From Diaphorobacter limosus (GTDB lineage Bacteria > Pseudomonadota > Gammaproteobacteria > Burkholderiales > Burkholderiaceae_C), in assembly GCF_033100095.1 (NCBI RefSeq), contig NZ_CP136921.1:1024501-1088500 (forward strand): a stretch of 64,000 nucleotides of DNA, written 5' to 3'. Made by a program: the position numbers and the translations under genes. Positions 16,824 through 25,878 of the stretch are shown here, piece after piece (the first letter of the stretch is position 1; each line of letters starts with the position of its first letter). The notes beneath the pieces are model-generated. The model worked only from the letters and a program-made list of their open reading frames with translations, had not been told where the DNA came from and did not search any database.

Positions 16824-17816
16824 ATGACTTCAGCAACCCGACGTGACATCTTGAAAGCTGCTGCGGCAGGCACTTTCCTGTCGACACTCGCATCGCCGTA
16901 CGCCATGGCACTGGCCTCAGCCTGGCCAACGCGAGCGGTCAACCTGGTCGTGGGGTACCCCCCGGGCGGCCTGACCGATGCCGGCGCGCGCTTCATCAGC
17001 AACGGAATGACGAAATCGCTGGGACAGCCGGTGATCGTTGACAACAAGCCCGGAGCATCCGGTAACGTGGCTGCCAATGAAGTCCTGCGCACGCCAGGTG
17101 GGCTCAAGCTGTTGGTTGCCAATCCAAGTCTAACCATCAATCCCCACACCTTTTCTGCCCCGTCGCCAGATCCCACTGCGTTCACACCGATCGGACTGAT
17201 ACTGGAGTCGCAGTACATACTTTGCGTCCATCCATCCGCGCCTACCAAGAACTTGGCGGAGTTCGTTGCTTGGGCAAAAGCAGAGAGCAACAAGGGATTC
17301 AGCTACGCGACGGCCGGCGCCGGCGGCAACACCCATCTGATGATGGAGTACTTCCGAGAGCGGATGGGTTTGCCCAAACTCAGCCCGGTGCCGTACAAGG
17401 GCAGTGCCCCTGCGATTCAAGACGTTGTGGGGGGGCAAGTGCCATGCTTGCTTGATGCAGCGTCGCTCCTGATCCCGTTTATTGCAACAGGGAAGCTGCG
17501 TCCCATCCTTGTGACAGGCAGCACACGCCATCCTGCACTGCCTGATGTGCCGACGGCGACCGAATTGGGCATCAAGGATTTCAACATGACGGCCTTTATC
17601 GGCCTGTGGGGCCCACCGAACCTTCCCGCTGACATCGTGCAGAAGGTCAATACCGCGATGAACTTTGCGTTGGCCGATCCGGCGATCAGAGACACGATCA
17701 CCAAAAACGGGGATTCTGTGGGAGGAGGCACACCTGAACGGCTCGACACAATCACCAAAGCGAACTACAAGCTTTGGGGAGAAGTCGCGAAGCGAAACAA
17801 CATTCGTTCGGAGTAG
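16824..17816 (+). CDS. Bug/TctC-type extracytoplasmic solute-binding protein
   Basis: 330-residue periplasmic receptor of the tripartite tricarboxylate transporter type, very abundant in Burkholderiales. The N-terminus is a Tat-type signal (TRRDILKAAAAGTF). Mature-part motifs are VNLVVGYPPGGLTDAGAR, VIVDNKPGASGNVAANEV and a YATAGAGGNTHLMMEYF segment. The start at 16824 has GAGAGAC upstream. No transporter membrane subunits are in the window. It closes the catabolic island and may bind the compound degraded by its neighbours; that is inference. Confidence 0.88.
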   Translation: MTSATRRDILKAAAAGTFLSTLASPYAMALASAWPTRAVNLVVGYPPGGLTDAGARFISNGMTKSLGQPVIVDNKPGASGNVAANEVLRTPGGLKLLVANPSLTINPHTFSAPSPDPTAFTPIGLILESQYILCVHPSAPTKNLAEFVAWAKAESNKGFSYATAGAGGNTHLMMEYFRERMGLPKLSPVPYKGSAPAIQDVVGGQVPCLLDAASLLIPFIATGKLRPILVTGSTRHPALPDVPTATELGIKDFNMTAFIGLWGPPNLPADIVQKVNTAMNFALADPAIRDTITKNGDSVGGGTPERLDTITKANYKLWGEVAKRNNIRSE

Positions 17817-18030
17817 GCCGCGTAGGCGGCCAGAACTGTAACTTCAGCCCACCACAGCCGCTTGAAGGCCTGGATGCGTCCGTTCAAAGGGGTGGCGGCC
17901 AAATACTTGGATTCCTCCCTGGGCTGGTTCAGAACAATCCACCGTGCTCTCCACATCGTGACCAAGCCTGCTGCCCTGCGGGTTATGGACATTGGGAGCC
18001 AATCAATAGATATCGCTACTTGAGCCACTA
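17817..18030 (-). other. Unassigned short open stretch between the island and the IS1595 element
   Basis: On the minus strand a frame contains REESKYLAATPLNGRIQAF and KRLWWAEVTVLAAYAA, which look protein-like, but there is no clear start signal and I do not recognise a family. It may be the remnant of a small membrane protein cut at the right border of the island. No other gene is visible in these ~210 bp. Confidence 0.25.
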
Positions 18031-18080
18031 TTTTTATAGCTGCTTGCGCTTGCCAGACAATCGCTGCAGCCTTAAAAATA
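18031..18080 (+). repeat. Dispersed ~45-bp repeat, copy 3
   Basis: ATAGCTGCTTGCGCTTGCC, a loop, then GCAGCCTTAAAAATA. The IS1595-family element starts at its A-rich end, in the same relative position (about 44 bases from TAGCTG) as the MITE in copy 1 (42 bases). Confidence 0.65.
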
Positions 18081-19145
18081 CCTGATTAGGTACATACCCC
18101 ACACACACGCAACGAGCGCAGAGGCTGGGGTTTTGTAACCGTGACGGCCCGCAGGAGCCTGGGAATCATGGCGGGCATGTCAAAGCGCCGATTGAAGCGG
18201 TACGCGAACTCGGCCAGGTAGCGAGCGGCGTACCTGGCATGGTCAAACGAGTGCAGCGTACCCGTCAGACTGGTCTTGAGATTGCCCAGCAAGGTGTTGA
18301 CCCAGCGCAGCTGCGGTGTTCTGGCGCCTTGTCTGCCCCCGCCGGTGACGTGGCGTTCATGCGTAGCTGCCGCCTGCACCACTTGTGCAAAGGCCCATGT
18401 GACATCGCTGACCACATGGCAAACAGGGGCCAGATGGCCTTGGGCCCAGGGGGCCATGTCTGCGTTGGTGAAATCCACCACCGGTGTCAGGCGCATGCAC
18501 AAAGGATGCCCGTCATCGCTGGTTTGTATGGCAGCAACAAAGGCTGTTTTGTTGGCCGCCTTGCGCCCGCCGTTGATGTGCCCCTCGCGTTCGCCGCCCA
18601 AGTAAGCGTCGTCGATTTCCACACGGCCTTGCAAAGGGCGCGATTCTTCGCGCAGCAGCATGGTCTGCATCAGCTTGTGCTTGAGCAGCCAGGCAGTTCG
18701 GTAGGACACGCCGATCTGGCGGCTCAGCGCCAGGGCACTGAGGGTGTTTTTGTTCTGCGTCAGCAGGTACATGGCCTGGAACCACTTGGTCAGTGGCACT
18801 TTGGTGTGCTCCATGACGGTGCCCGCAATGCTGGAGCTTTGGTAGCCGCAGACAAAGCATTCCCACAGCAGGCGCCCATGGCCGTTGCGTGTATGGAAAA
18901 ACCGTTTGCAGCCGCCGTGCGCGCAGCGCCAGCCCCGCGGCCAGCGTGCTGCCACCACAGCAGCTTCGCATTGGGCCTCACTGCCGTAGCAGTCATGAAA
19001 CTGCGCCCACGACAGACCATGCTGGAATTGGATGACGTTCTGGGACATCACACACCTCCTGCTGCCTCGCAATCGAGCAAAACGCTCTTGCTGGTTTGAT
19101 GCCCAGAGCGAGCAGTGGTTCGTCTGAAATATGTGCCTAATCAGG
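18081..19145 (-). mobile_element. IS1595-family insertion sequence (1065 bp)
   Basis: The terminal inverted repeats are CCTGATTAGGTACATA (left) and the complement of TATGTGCCTAATCAGG (right). Perfect 8-bp target duplications TAAAAATA lie at 18073-18080 and 19146-19153; 8 bp is the length typical of IS1595. One transposase gene fills it. It sits one base beyond the thiD stop codon and at the A-rich end of a dispersed repeat. Related ends bound the MITE at 1902-2052. Confidence 0.9.
18086..19048 (-). CDS. IS1595-family transposase (ISXO2-like)
   Basis: 320 residues. The N-terminus has a zinc-ribbon region (RWPRGWRCAHGGCKRFF … LLWECFVCGYQSS), then helices, then the ISXO2-like DDE-type domain beginning VEIDDAYLGGEREGHINGG. 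The start is the ATG at 19048 (MSQNVIQFQHGLSW); the longer open frame would run out of the element. The stop codon lies inside the left terminal repeat. The frame looks intact, so the element may be active. Confidence 0.9.
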   Translation of the reverse strand: MSQNVIQFQHGLSWAQFHDCYGSEAQCEAAVVAARWPRGWRCAHGGCKRFFHTRNGHGRLLWECFVCGYQSSSIAGTVMEHTKVPLTKWFQAMYLLTQNKNTLSALALSRQIGVSYRTAWLLKHKLMQTMLLREESRPLQGRVEIDDAYLGGEREGHINGGRKAANKTAFVAAIQTSDDGHPLCMRLTPVVDFTNADMAPWAQGHLAPVCHVVSDVTWAFAQVVQAAATHERHVTGGGRQGARTPQLRWVNTLLGNLKTSLTGTLHSFDHARYAARYLAEFAYRFNRRFDMPAMIPRLLRAVTVTKPQPLRSLRVCGVCT

Positions 19146-19154
19146 TAAAAATAC

Positions 19155-19994
19155 CTACAAAATGACCTGCTCCACCGGCGCATAGCCATGGTTCAGCGGC
19201 CCATGGCCCCGGCCCGTGTGCACCGCGGCGCCTGCGGCGATGGCGCCCAGGATGTAGCCGCGCGCCGCCTGCACGGCGGCCACCAGATCCAGGCCCAGCG
19301 CCAGCTGCGCCGCGATCGCCGACGACAGCGTGCAGCCCGTGCCGTGGCCGTTATGCGTCGCAATGCGCGCCGAAGCCAGGCGATGGTGCTCGCCCCCGGG
19401 CAGGGCCAGCAGGTCCACCACGCGCTCGCCCCGCAGGTGACCGCCCTTGAGCAGCACGGCGCGCGCGCCCAGGGCCAGCAGCTCATCCGCCGCCGCATCC
19501 AGCTCGTCCTCGCGCGTGATCTGGCGCCCCAGCAGCCAGCCGCCCTCGTCCAGGTTGGGTGTGACCAGCGCGGCCAGCGGAAACAGCTCGCGCACCAGCT
19601 GGCCCACGGTTTCCTCGGCAATCAGTCGGTCGCCGCTGGTGGCCACCATCACCGGGTCCAGCACCACATTGGGCAGCTGGTGGCGGCGTATGGCATCGGC
19701 CACCACCTGCACCACCTCGGGCGCGTGCAGCATGCCGATCTTCACGGCATCGACGCCTATGTCCTCGACCACGGCATCGATCTGCGCACGCAGGATGTCC
19801 GGGGGCACGCCGTGGATGGCGCGCACCCCCTGGGTGTTCTGCGCCGTGATGGCGGTGATGGCCGTCATGCCATAGCAGCCAAGCGCACTGAAGGTCTTGA
19901 GGTCGGCCTGAATGCCTGCGCCGCCACCGCTGTCGGAGCCAGCGATGGACAGCACGCGCGCATAACGCGGCGCCGGGGTGTTGGAGTGGTTCAT
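19155..19994 (-). CDS. thiD: Hydroxymethylpyrimidine / phosphomethylpyrimidine kinase
   Basis: Phosphorylates HMP to HMP-P and HMP-PP for thiamine synthesis, cytoplasmic, 279 residues. Ribokinase-like motifs are SIAGSDSGGGAGIQADLKTF at the N-terminus, LDPVMVATSG in the middle and the anion hole GHGTGCTLSSAIA near the end. It is divergent from the thiO operon and convergent with cytX, which would have been its neighbour before the island came in. The IS1595 element is inserted right after its stop. Confidence 0.95.
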   Translation of the reverse strand: MNHSNTPAPRYARVLSIAGSDSGGGAGIQADLKTFSALGCYGMTAITAITAQNTQGVRAIHGVPPDILRAQIDAVVEDIGVDAVKIGMLHAPEVVQVVADAIRRHQLPNVVLDPVMVATSGDRLIAEETVGQLVRELFPLAALVTPNLDEGGWLLGRQITREDELDAAADELLALGARAVLLKGGHLRGERVVDLLALPGGEHHRLASARIATHNGHGTGCTLSSAIAAQLALGLDLVAAVQAARGYILGAIAAGAAVHTGRGHGPLNHGYAPVEQVIL

Positions 19995-20077
19995 GGCAAA
20001 AATTATGGCGGATGCAAGCTCTGTCCCAGGTCAATCCCATGGGCTTGCCTTCTGTGCTGTAATCCCGGCTCACGGAC

Positions 20078-20162
20078 GAAACAGGGGTGTCCCGGCCCAA
20101 CCAGGCTGGCGACTGAGAAACACCCTCCGCACCCGATCCAGGTCATGCTGGCGTGGGGAGTT
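20078..20162 (+). promoter_or_regulatory. TPP riboswitch (THI element)
   Basis: The conserved aptamer parts appear in order: ACAGGGGTGTCC, then CTGAGAAACACCC, then ACCCGATCCAGGTCATGCTG followed by GCGTGGGGAG. These match the P2/P3 and P4/P5 signature of thiamine-pyrophosphate riboswitches. It ends about 80 bp before the thiO start, so it controls thiO-thiS-thiG-thiE. No strong intrinsic terminator follows, which suggests control of translation initiation. Confidence 0.9.
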
Positions 20163-20240
20163 TTCAACCACCAGGGCCACGCCGCCCTTGGCGCCTGTTT
20201 TGTCCCCCCACGGTTTTGATTGGATAGCGGACAAAACACC

Positions 20241-21347
20241 ATGCAGCCACTGCTTTCTCCCTCTTCGTCGGTCACCATCCTGGGCGCGGGCCTGCTGGGC
20301 AGCCTGCTGGCCACCAGCCTGGCGCGCCAGGGCCACCGCGTGCAGGTTTTCGAGGCCGGCGGCCCCGACGGCGTGGGATCGGCCGCCTATGTGGCCGCGG
20401 CCATGGTGGCGCCTCTGGCCGAATCGGTGGTGGCCGAGGCCAGCATCGTGCGCATGGGCCAGCATGCACTCGCGCGCTGGCCGGAACTGATCGCGCCGCT
20501 GCCCGCGCCGGTGTACTGGCAGCAAAACGGCACGCTCATCGTCTGGCACCGCCAGGACGCGGGCGACGCGGCGCGCCTGCGCGGCCTGTTCGAGCATCGC
20601 CAGGCCGAGGTTGCCGGCCTGCCCGCCATGCAGCCCCTTGATGCCGCAGGTGTTGCCGCCGCCGACCCGGCCCTGGCCGGCCGCTTTTCCCAGGGCCTGC
20701 TGCTGCCGGGCGAGGGGCAGATCGACAACCGCCAGCTGTTTGCCGCGCTGGCCCAGGACATGCAGCAGCTGGGTGTGGCGGTGCATTACGACAGCCCACG
20801 CGAGCTGGGCGACTTCCGCCCCGGCGAGGCGGGCCAGAGCGACTGGCTTATCGACTGCCGTGGCCTGGGCGCACGCCAGCAATGGCAGGCGCTGCGCGGC
20901 GTACGCGGCGAGGTGGTGCGCATCCACGCGCCCGAGGTGACGCTGGCGCGGCCCACGCGCCTGGTCCACCCACGCTACTCGATCTATGTGGCGCCCAAGG
21001 AAAACCATGTGTTCGTCATCGGCGCCACCGAGATCGAGTCCGACGACCGCTCCGGCATGAGCGTGCGCTCGGCCCTGGAGCTGCTCTCGGCCGCCTACAC
21101 CATCCACAGCGGCTTTGCCGAGGCGCGCATCCTGGAGCTGAGCACGCAGTGCCGCCCCACCCTGCCCGACAACCTGCCCGGGATCCGCATGCCGCGGCCG
21201 CGCGTCCTGCAGATCAACGGCATGTACCGCCACGGCTTCATGCAGGCGCCCGCGCTGCACGACGTGGCGCTGCAATGGCTGAACCAGGGACAATCGCCGC
21301 TGGCCGCCCAATTCGACCTGGCCCTGCAGGGGACCGCTGTTACATGA
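20241..21347 (+). CDS. thiO: Glycine oxidase-type FAD-dependent oxidoreductase ThiO
   Basis: Oxidises glycine to the imine used for the thiazole ring of thiamine. The 368-residue DAO-family flavoprotein has the FAD dinucleotide motif ILGAGLLGSLLATSLARQGH at residues 11-30 and the C-terminal NGMYRHGFMQAPAL segment. The ATG at 20241 is chosen because the protein reaches its Rossmann motif soon after. Its stop overlaps the thiS start (ATGA). First gene after the TPP riboswitch. Confidence 0.92.
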   Translation: MQPLLSPSSSVTILGAGLLGSLLATSLARQGHRVQVFEAGGPDGVGSAAYVAAAMVAPLAESVVAEASIVRMGQHALARWPELIAPLPAPVYWQQNGTLIVWHRQDAGDAARLRGLFEHRQAEVAGLPAMQPLDAAGVAAADPALAGRFSQGLLLPGEGQIDNRQLFAALAQDMQQLGVAVHYDSPRELGDFRPGEAGQSDWLIDCRGLGARQQWQALRGVRGEVVRIHAPEVTLARPTRLVHPRYSIYVAPKENHVFVIGATEIESDDRSGMSVRSALELLSAAYTIHSGFAEARILELSTQCRPTLPDNLPGIRMPRPRVLQINGMYRHGFMQAPALHDVALQWLNQGQSPLAAQFDLALQGTAVT

Positions 21348-21541
21348 AGATTTTGCTGAACCAACAATCCACCGATCTGCCGGCGCAGGCCAGCGTACAG
21401 GACGCGCTCGCCCTGCTGGCACCGCGCCCGCCCTTTGCCGTGGCCGTGAACACGGTGTTCGTGCCCAAGGCGCAATACCCCAGCCACCTGTTGCAGGACG
21501 GTGACCGGGTAGAGGTGATTGCTCCCGTCACTGGTGGTTAA
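21344..21541 (+). CDS. thiS: Sulfur carrier protein ThiS
   Basis: Small ubiquitin-like sulfur carrier, 65 residues, ending in the essential Gly-Gly (APVTGG) that is thiocarboxylated and delivers sulfur for the thiazole ring. It is coupled to thiO by a 4-bp overlap. A dispersed repeat copy lies between it and thiG. Confidence 0.95.
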   Translation: MKILLNQQSTDLPAQASVQDALALLAPRPPFAVAVNTVFVPKAQYPSHLLQDGDRVEVIAPVTGG

Positions 21542-21542
21542 A

Positions 21543-21586
21543 ACTGCCTCTAACGCCCATCAAACAAGCGCCAGCAGCTATCAATA
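21543..21586 (-). repeat. Dispersed ~45-bp repeat, copy 4
   Basis: In reverse orientation it reads TTGATAGCTGCTGGCGCTTG, a loop, then GGGCGTTAGAGGCAG. It occupies most of the 58-bp gap between thiS and thiG inside the riboswitch-controlled operon. Confidence 0.65.
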
Positions 21587-21599
21587 CAGGATTGAAAAC

Positions 21600-22403
21600 A
21601 TGACTACAGACCCCCTTGTCCTCTACGGCCAGAGCTTTGCCAGCCGCCTGCTGCTTGGCACGGCGCGCTACCCTTCGCCGGCCGTGCTGCAAGCGGCCGT
21701 GCAGCGCGCGCGGCCGGCCATGGTCACGGCATCGCTGCGCCGCCAGGGCATCAACGCCACCAACGCCGGCAACAGCTTCTGGGAGCTGCTCAAAAGCCTG
21801 GCCGTGCCGGTGTTGCCCAACACGGCTGGCTGCCACAGCGTGCAGGAGGCCGTGACCACGGCGCAGATGGCGCGCGAGGTCTTCGACACGCCCTGGATCA
21901 AGCTGGAGGTGATCGGCGACGACTACACCCTGCAGCCCGACACCCAGCAAACCGTGGAGGCTGCCGCCATCCTCATCAAGGACGGTTTTCAGGTACTGCC
22001 CTACTGCACCGAAGATCTGGTGCAATGCCAGCGCCTGATCGACGTGGGCTGCCAGGCCGTCATGCCCTGGGCCGCCCCGATCGGCACGGGCCGCGGCCCC
22101 ATGAACCCCTACGCCCTGCAGCTGCTGCGCGAGCGCCTGAACGTGCCGCTGCTGGTGGACGCCGGCCTGGGCCTGCCCTCGCACGCCGCCCAGGTCATGG
22201 AATGGGGTTTTGACGGCGTGCTGCTGAACACGGCCGTGGCCCTGTCGCAAGACCCCGTGGCCATGGCCGGCGCCTTTGCCGACGCCGTGGCCGCCGGCCG
22301 CGCCGCGCGCCTGGCCGGTGCCATGGAGCAGCACAGCAGTGCCCAGCCCAGCACACCGGTGCTGGGCACGCCGTTCTGGCACCACGACAAGGCGCAGGCC
22401 TGA
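21600..22403 (+). CDS. thiG: Thiazole synthase ThiG
   Basis: Builds the thiazole phosphate from deoxyxylulose 5-phosphate, dehydroglycine and ThiS thiocarboxylate. 267-residue TIM barrel. [16 protein letters not shown] carries the Schiff-base Lys, and the phosphate-binding part reads [18 protein letters not shown]. The start at 21600 ([10 protein letters not shown]) is used rather than an upstream in-frame codon that lies within thiS. Third gene of the thiO operon. Confidence 0.95.
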   Translation: MTTDPLVLYGQSFASRLLLGTARYPSPAVLQAAVQRARPAMVTASLRRQGINATNAGNSFWELLKSLAVPVLPNTAGCHSVQEAVTTAQMAREVFDTPWIKLEVIGDDYTLQPDTQQTVEAAAILIKDGFQVLPYCTEDLVQCQRLIDVGCQAVMPWAAPIGTGRGPMNPYALQLLRERLNVPLLVDAGLGLPSHAAQVMEWGFDGVLLNTAVALSQDPVAMAGAFADAVAAGRAARLAGAMEQHSSAQPSTPVLGTPFWHHDKAQA

Positions 22404-22405
22404 AC

Positions 22406-23329
22406 ATGAGCAACACCGTCCCCCTGCCGCCCGCCACCGAGATGCAGCAGGCCATCCTGCAGCACCACGGCGCGGCCTTCGCCGACTTTCCCGCACAACC
22501 CGCGCCCGCACCCGAGTCCGACGAGCCGGTCTACCGCGCCGCGCTGGCCGCCTGCAGCGCCCTGGGCTTCATCGCCCAGGATGCCAGCTGCCTGGCGCGC
22601 GCCTGGGCCGCACAGACGCGCCGCCTGGGGTTTTTCGATGCCGCACATTGGCCTGACGAACCTGCGGACTTTGGCCTGCAGCCACGCCCGCACGCCCAGC
22701 CCTTTGCCCCCTGCCCCCAGGCCCTTGGCCTGTACGCGGTGCTGCCCGATGCCGCCTGGGTCGGCCGCATGGCGCGCGCCGGCGTGCCCACGGTGCAGCT
22801 GCGCTACAAGAGCGACGACAGCGCGGCGATCGCCCGCGAGGTGCAGGCCGCCGTCCAGGCCGTGCAGGGCACCGATGCACTGCTGTTCATCAACGACCAT
22901 TGGCGCGAGGCGATGGCCGCCGGCGCCTATGGCGCGCACCTGGGCCAGGAGGATCTGGACGCACTCACGCGCGAAGAATTGGATGAGCTGCGCGCCAGCG
23001 GCCTGCGCCTGGGCGTCAGCACCCACGGCTACGCCGAGATGCTGCGCGCCGACGCCGCCAGCCCCAGCTACATCGCCATGGGCGCGGTGTTCCCGACCAC
23101 GCTGAAGAAAATGGCCACCGTGCCCCAGGGCGTGGCACGCCTGGCGGCCTATGCGCGCCTCATGCGCGGCTATCCGCAGGTGGCCATTGGCGGCATCGGT
23201 CTGGAACAGTTTGGCCAGGTGCGGGCCACGGCCGTAGGCTCCATCGCCGTGGTGCGGGCCCTGGTGAACGCCGAACAGCCCGAGGCTGCCGCCGGCCGGC
23301 TGATGCACGCTCTGCGGGCCGGGTTGTAA
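22406..23329 (+). CDS. thiE: Thiamine-phosphate synthase ThiE with N-terminal extension
   Basis: Joins HMP-PP and thiazole phosphate to make thiamine phosphate. At 307 residues it is about 100 longer than the usual enzyme. The ThiE barrel begins near residue 108 (LGLYAVLPD) and has VQLRYKSDD, LFINDHWREAMAAGAYGAHL, LGVSTHGYAEM, GAVFPTTLKKMA and VAIGGIGLEQ. The first ~105 residues are Ala/Pro-rich with an LGFFDAAHW stretch and I do not recognise them. It starts 2 bp after thiG. Confidence 0.88.
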   Translation: MSNTVPLPPATEMQQAILQHHGAAFADFPAQPAPAPESDEPVYRAALAACSALGFIAQDASCLARAWAAQTRRLGFFDAAHWPDEPADFGLQPRPHAQPFAPCPQALGLYAVLPDAAWVGRMARAGVPTVQLRYKSDDSAAIAREVQAAVQAVQGTDALLFINDHWREAMAAGAYGAHLGQEDLDALTREELDELRASGLRLGVSTHGYAEMLRADAASPSYIAMGAVFPTTLKKMATVPQGVARLAAYARLMRGYPQVAIGGIGLEQFGQVRATAVGSIAVVRALVNAEQPEAAAGRLMHALRAGL

Positions 23330-23336
23330 CGCGCGG

Positions 23337-25376
23337 TCAGAAGCGCTTTTTGTCCATCTGATCCAGCTCGAAACGCAGTTCGAGCTTGTCGTCCTCCATG
23401 CCGAAACCCACGCCCTGCATTCGGGTGACGGCGGTAGTGGGGTGATCGTCGAATGCGATATCCGGCTGGCAGGTCTGCGACAAGTCCACGTCCAGCATGG
23501 GGCGTGGCGCCGGCTCGGGGGTCAGCACATCGTAGCCCGAAGGCATGAGCGACAGGTCTCCAGCGATCGAGTCCAGCGAACGCTCGGGCGGCAGGCTCAC
23601 CTTGTTGGCCCTGGGCGTGGTGCGCGCACGCGGCGCCGGCGCGCCGCGCAGATGCGCGGGCGTGGTCTGCGCAATGGCCAGCAGCAGCAGCAGGTCATCG
23701 AAGGCGGTCAGGTCGAAACGCTCGTCGTCAGCCCCCTCGCCGCGGCGGAACAGCAGGCCGTCGAGCACGCCCATGACCTCGGGCGATGACCACAGTGCCT
23801 CGATTTCCGCCAGGGCCTCGGGGTAGTCCTCCAATGCCTGGCCCGCATGGTGAAACTGGCCAAAGCCCGGAACCCGCACGTTGAAGCGCTCCTGGAACTG
23901 CAGCCGCTGGCGATTGAAGCTCTCCGTGCGCCCCAGCATGTGGAACAGGCGCAGCGATTCCAGATAGGCCCAGGGCATGGCGTCGCCATGCTCCTCGATA
24001 TGCGCGCGCAGCACGTCGATGGCCTGGTCGTGCTCGCCAATCGAGGTGAAAAACTCGGCCTGTTGCTGGATGTCGAATACCGCATCAGGCGGGAGAATCT
24101 GCTGCGCGCGCGCCGCCTTCGGCGTGGCGGGCGCCATGGCGGGCTGGATAGTGGGCTCGAACGCCGCAGGTGCAGTGGCCGCCGCCGACGGTCCCACCGG
24201 TATGGTGTCGGGGGCATCGACAGGCACATCGGGCTCATCTACCTCAGGCAGGGAGCTGGGTTGCCAGGTGTCGGCGGCATCGGGCTCCAGTGGCCAGTCG
24301 TCCTGGCCGCTCGGCCCTTCGGCCGCCACGGCGCCATGCTGCAGCGCCTCGCTGCGGGCCACCGAATGTTGCCAGGCCTGGGTTTCCTGGCGCCTGGCGC
24401 GCCGCAGCAGCCAGCCGATGCAACCCACGGCCAGTGCCAGCAGGCCACCCAGCCCATAGACCCAGGTGGCGGAAAAACTCTGTTCCTCCACCTGTGCCAA
24501 GCGTTGGCGCAGCTCGGCGGCGGCGGCCTTCTCGGCCTCGGCCTGCCTGACCTGGGCTGCGGCCTCGCCCTGCAGCTTGTCCAGAAGCGCCATGGACTCC
24601 CGCAGGTTCTCGGGCGAGGTATTCAGCGCCTTCCACAGGGCGGCAAATTCTGCACGCCTGGCCTCGTCGGGGGCCGAGACCAGCAACGGCTCTTCACGCG
24701 CCAGGCGCAAGGTCAGGGGTGTATCCAGCCACAGATCCAGCGGCTCGACGATCAGGCGTGCCGGGGCGGCCGGCACTGGCGCCAGCGCACGCGGCCTGGC
24801 GGGCCTGTCGGCGGTCTTGGCGCTGGATGGACGCGCCGGGCGCGCAGAGCCGCTGGCCAGCGCCCCCTCGCCCTCCAACCCGGCCAGGACGCGCTGGCGC
24901 GCGGCGGCACGCGTCGCCGCCGCATCGGCATCCGCCAGGCCCCAGCCATCGGTGCCGCGCGCCGCGGCGCCAAAACCGGCAACATCCAGCGGGCGCTGGG
25001 CAACGGCCGGGGTGCCCGATGGCGGATCGGCCAGAAACGTATAGCTGCGCGTCACGCGCCCTTCGCAACCGGCGGCAAGTGTCACCGTCAAGACGGGCTC
25101 ATCTGCGGTGATGCGCGCTTGCACACGCACCATGGGCACGGTGCCACCCAGCACCGGCGTGACTTGCACGCGCGAATCTGAAACAGTGCTGGCGCCTGAA
25201 ACCAGGCGCGCAGACAGACAGGACGATGCGAGATCCTTGCCCGCATCGGGCCGTACCTCAAACATCAGATCAATGGGCGAACCGAGCACCACTGCGCCGC
25301 GGCTTGGCCCCAGCGACAACGCGGCAACGCCAGAGGCCACGGTGCATAAGCAGGCGCCAACGATTACCTTACGCAT
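23337..25376 (-). CDS. FimV-like / TPR-domain membrane protein
   Basis: 679 residues. A signal peptide comes first (MRKVIVGACLCTVASGVAAL), then a periplasmic part beginning LSLGPSRGAVVLGSPIDL as in FimV N-terminal domains. A membrane helix lies near residues 305-325 (VYGLGGLLALAVGCIGWLL), followed by a long acidic Pro/Ala-rich cytoplasmic region and a TPR-like end. A short coiled coil precedes the membrane helix. The layout matches FimV/type IV pilus assembly hub proteins, though no peptidoglycan-binding LysM was seen. The start is the ATG at 25376. It is convergent with thiE (7-bp gap). Confidence 0.6.
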   Translation of the reverse strand: MRKVIVGACLCTVASGVAALSLGPSRGAVVLGSPIDLMFEVRPDAGKDLASSCLSARLVSGASTVSDSRVQVTPVLGGTVPMVRVQARITADEPVLTVTLAAGCEGRVTRSYTFLADPPSGTPAVAQRPLDVAGFGAAARGTDGWGLADADAAATRAAARQRVLAGLEGEGALASGSARPARPSSAKTADRPARPRALAPVPAAPARLIVEPLDLWLDTPLTLRLAREEPLLVSAPDEARRAEFAALWKALNTSPENLRESMALLDKLQGEAAAQVRQAEAEKAAAAELRQRLAQVEEQSFSATWVYGLGGLLALAVGCIGWLLRRARRQETQAWQHSVARSEALQHGAVAAEGPSGQDDWPLEPDAADTWQPSSLPEVDEPDVPVDAPDTIPVGPSAAATAPAAFEPTIQPAMAPATPKAARAQQILPPDAVFDIQQQAEFFTSIGEHDQAIDVLRAHIEEHGDAMPWAYLESLRLFHMLGRTESFNRQRLQFQERFNVRVPGFGQFHHAGQALEDYPEALAEIEALWSSPEVMGVLDGLLFRRGEGADDERFDLTAFDDLLLLLAIAQTTPAHLRGAPAPRARTTPRANKVSLPPERSLDSIAGDLSLMPSGYDVLTPEPAPRPMLDVDLSQTCQPDIAFDDHPTTAVTRMQGVGFGMEDDKLELRFELDQMDKKRF

Positions 25377-25460
25377 ATTCACAATGGTTTCTAAATGTTT
25401 TATTGATTCTGACACAAACCCATATGGTTCTTATGCCCAAAAGACAATTTGATCATGGAT

Positions 25461-25685
25461 ATGACATTTGCTTCGATGGGTATCGTGGGCACTGGGGCCA
25501 TGGGGCGCGCAATCGCGTAAATGTCGACCCAATCCAGTAGCCGGGTGTATCTTTTTGACAGCAAAGCCAGCTCCAAGCTGGTGCTGGCGACCATCGTCGA
25601 GCGCACGAAGAACCTTGTACGCGCCCTGGTTGTGCGCCAGGGCCGGCTGGGGTTTGAAGCTGCACAGTCAAACCGCTATTATTAA
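25461..25685 (+). pseudogene. 3-hydroxyacyl-CoA dehydrogenase N-terminal relic
   Basis: The frame from 25461 reads MTFASMGIVGTGAMGRAIA, then a stop (25518-25520), then SSRVYLFDSKASSKLVL and, near the end, GRLGFEAAQSNRYY and a stop. GIVGTGAMGRxIA followed by VYLFDS is the NAD-binding start of 3-HCDH enzymes, with the linking helix deleted and a nonsense codon added. Together with flanking low-GC DNA it fills much of the 500-bp gap between the FimV-like gene and the Crp-type gene. I see nothing else coding there. Confidence 0.6.
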
Positions 25686-25878
25686 CATAGCTTATTGCGC
25701 TTTGTTTATAAGCGTTGATAGGGTTTTGATACACAAAATGCAGACTGCTTTCTGATGGTCTTGCCTGCCCACTGGTGCGCTGGCCCGGGCCCCGGGACGC
25801 CCATGTGACAGCGCGGCACTGCCGCGCCCGTGCCCGACGCGACAATGGCTCGCATCCCAGTCACGCACAAGACAGACC

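Noticed and set aside
18073..19153. Composite transposon spanning 1.9-19.1 kb bounded by the MITE and the IS1595 element
   Set aside because: Each element has its own 8-bp target duplication, which shows separate insertions, and the region between them includes core pst-pho genes.
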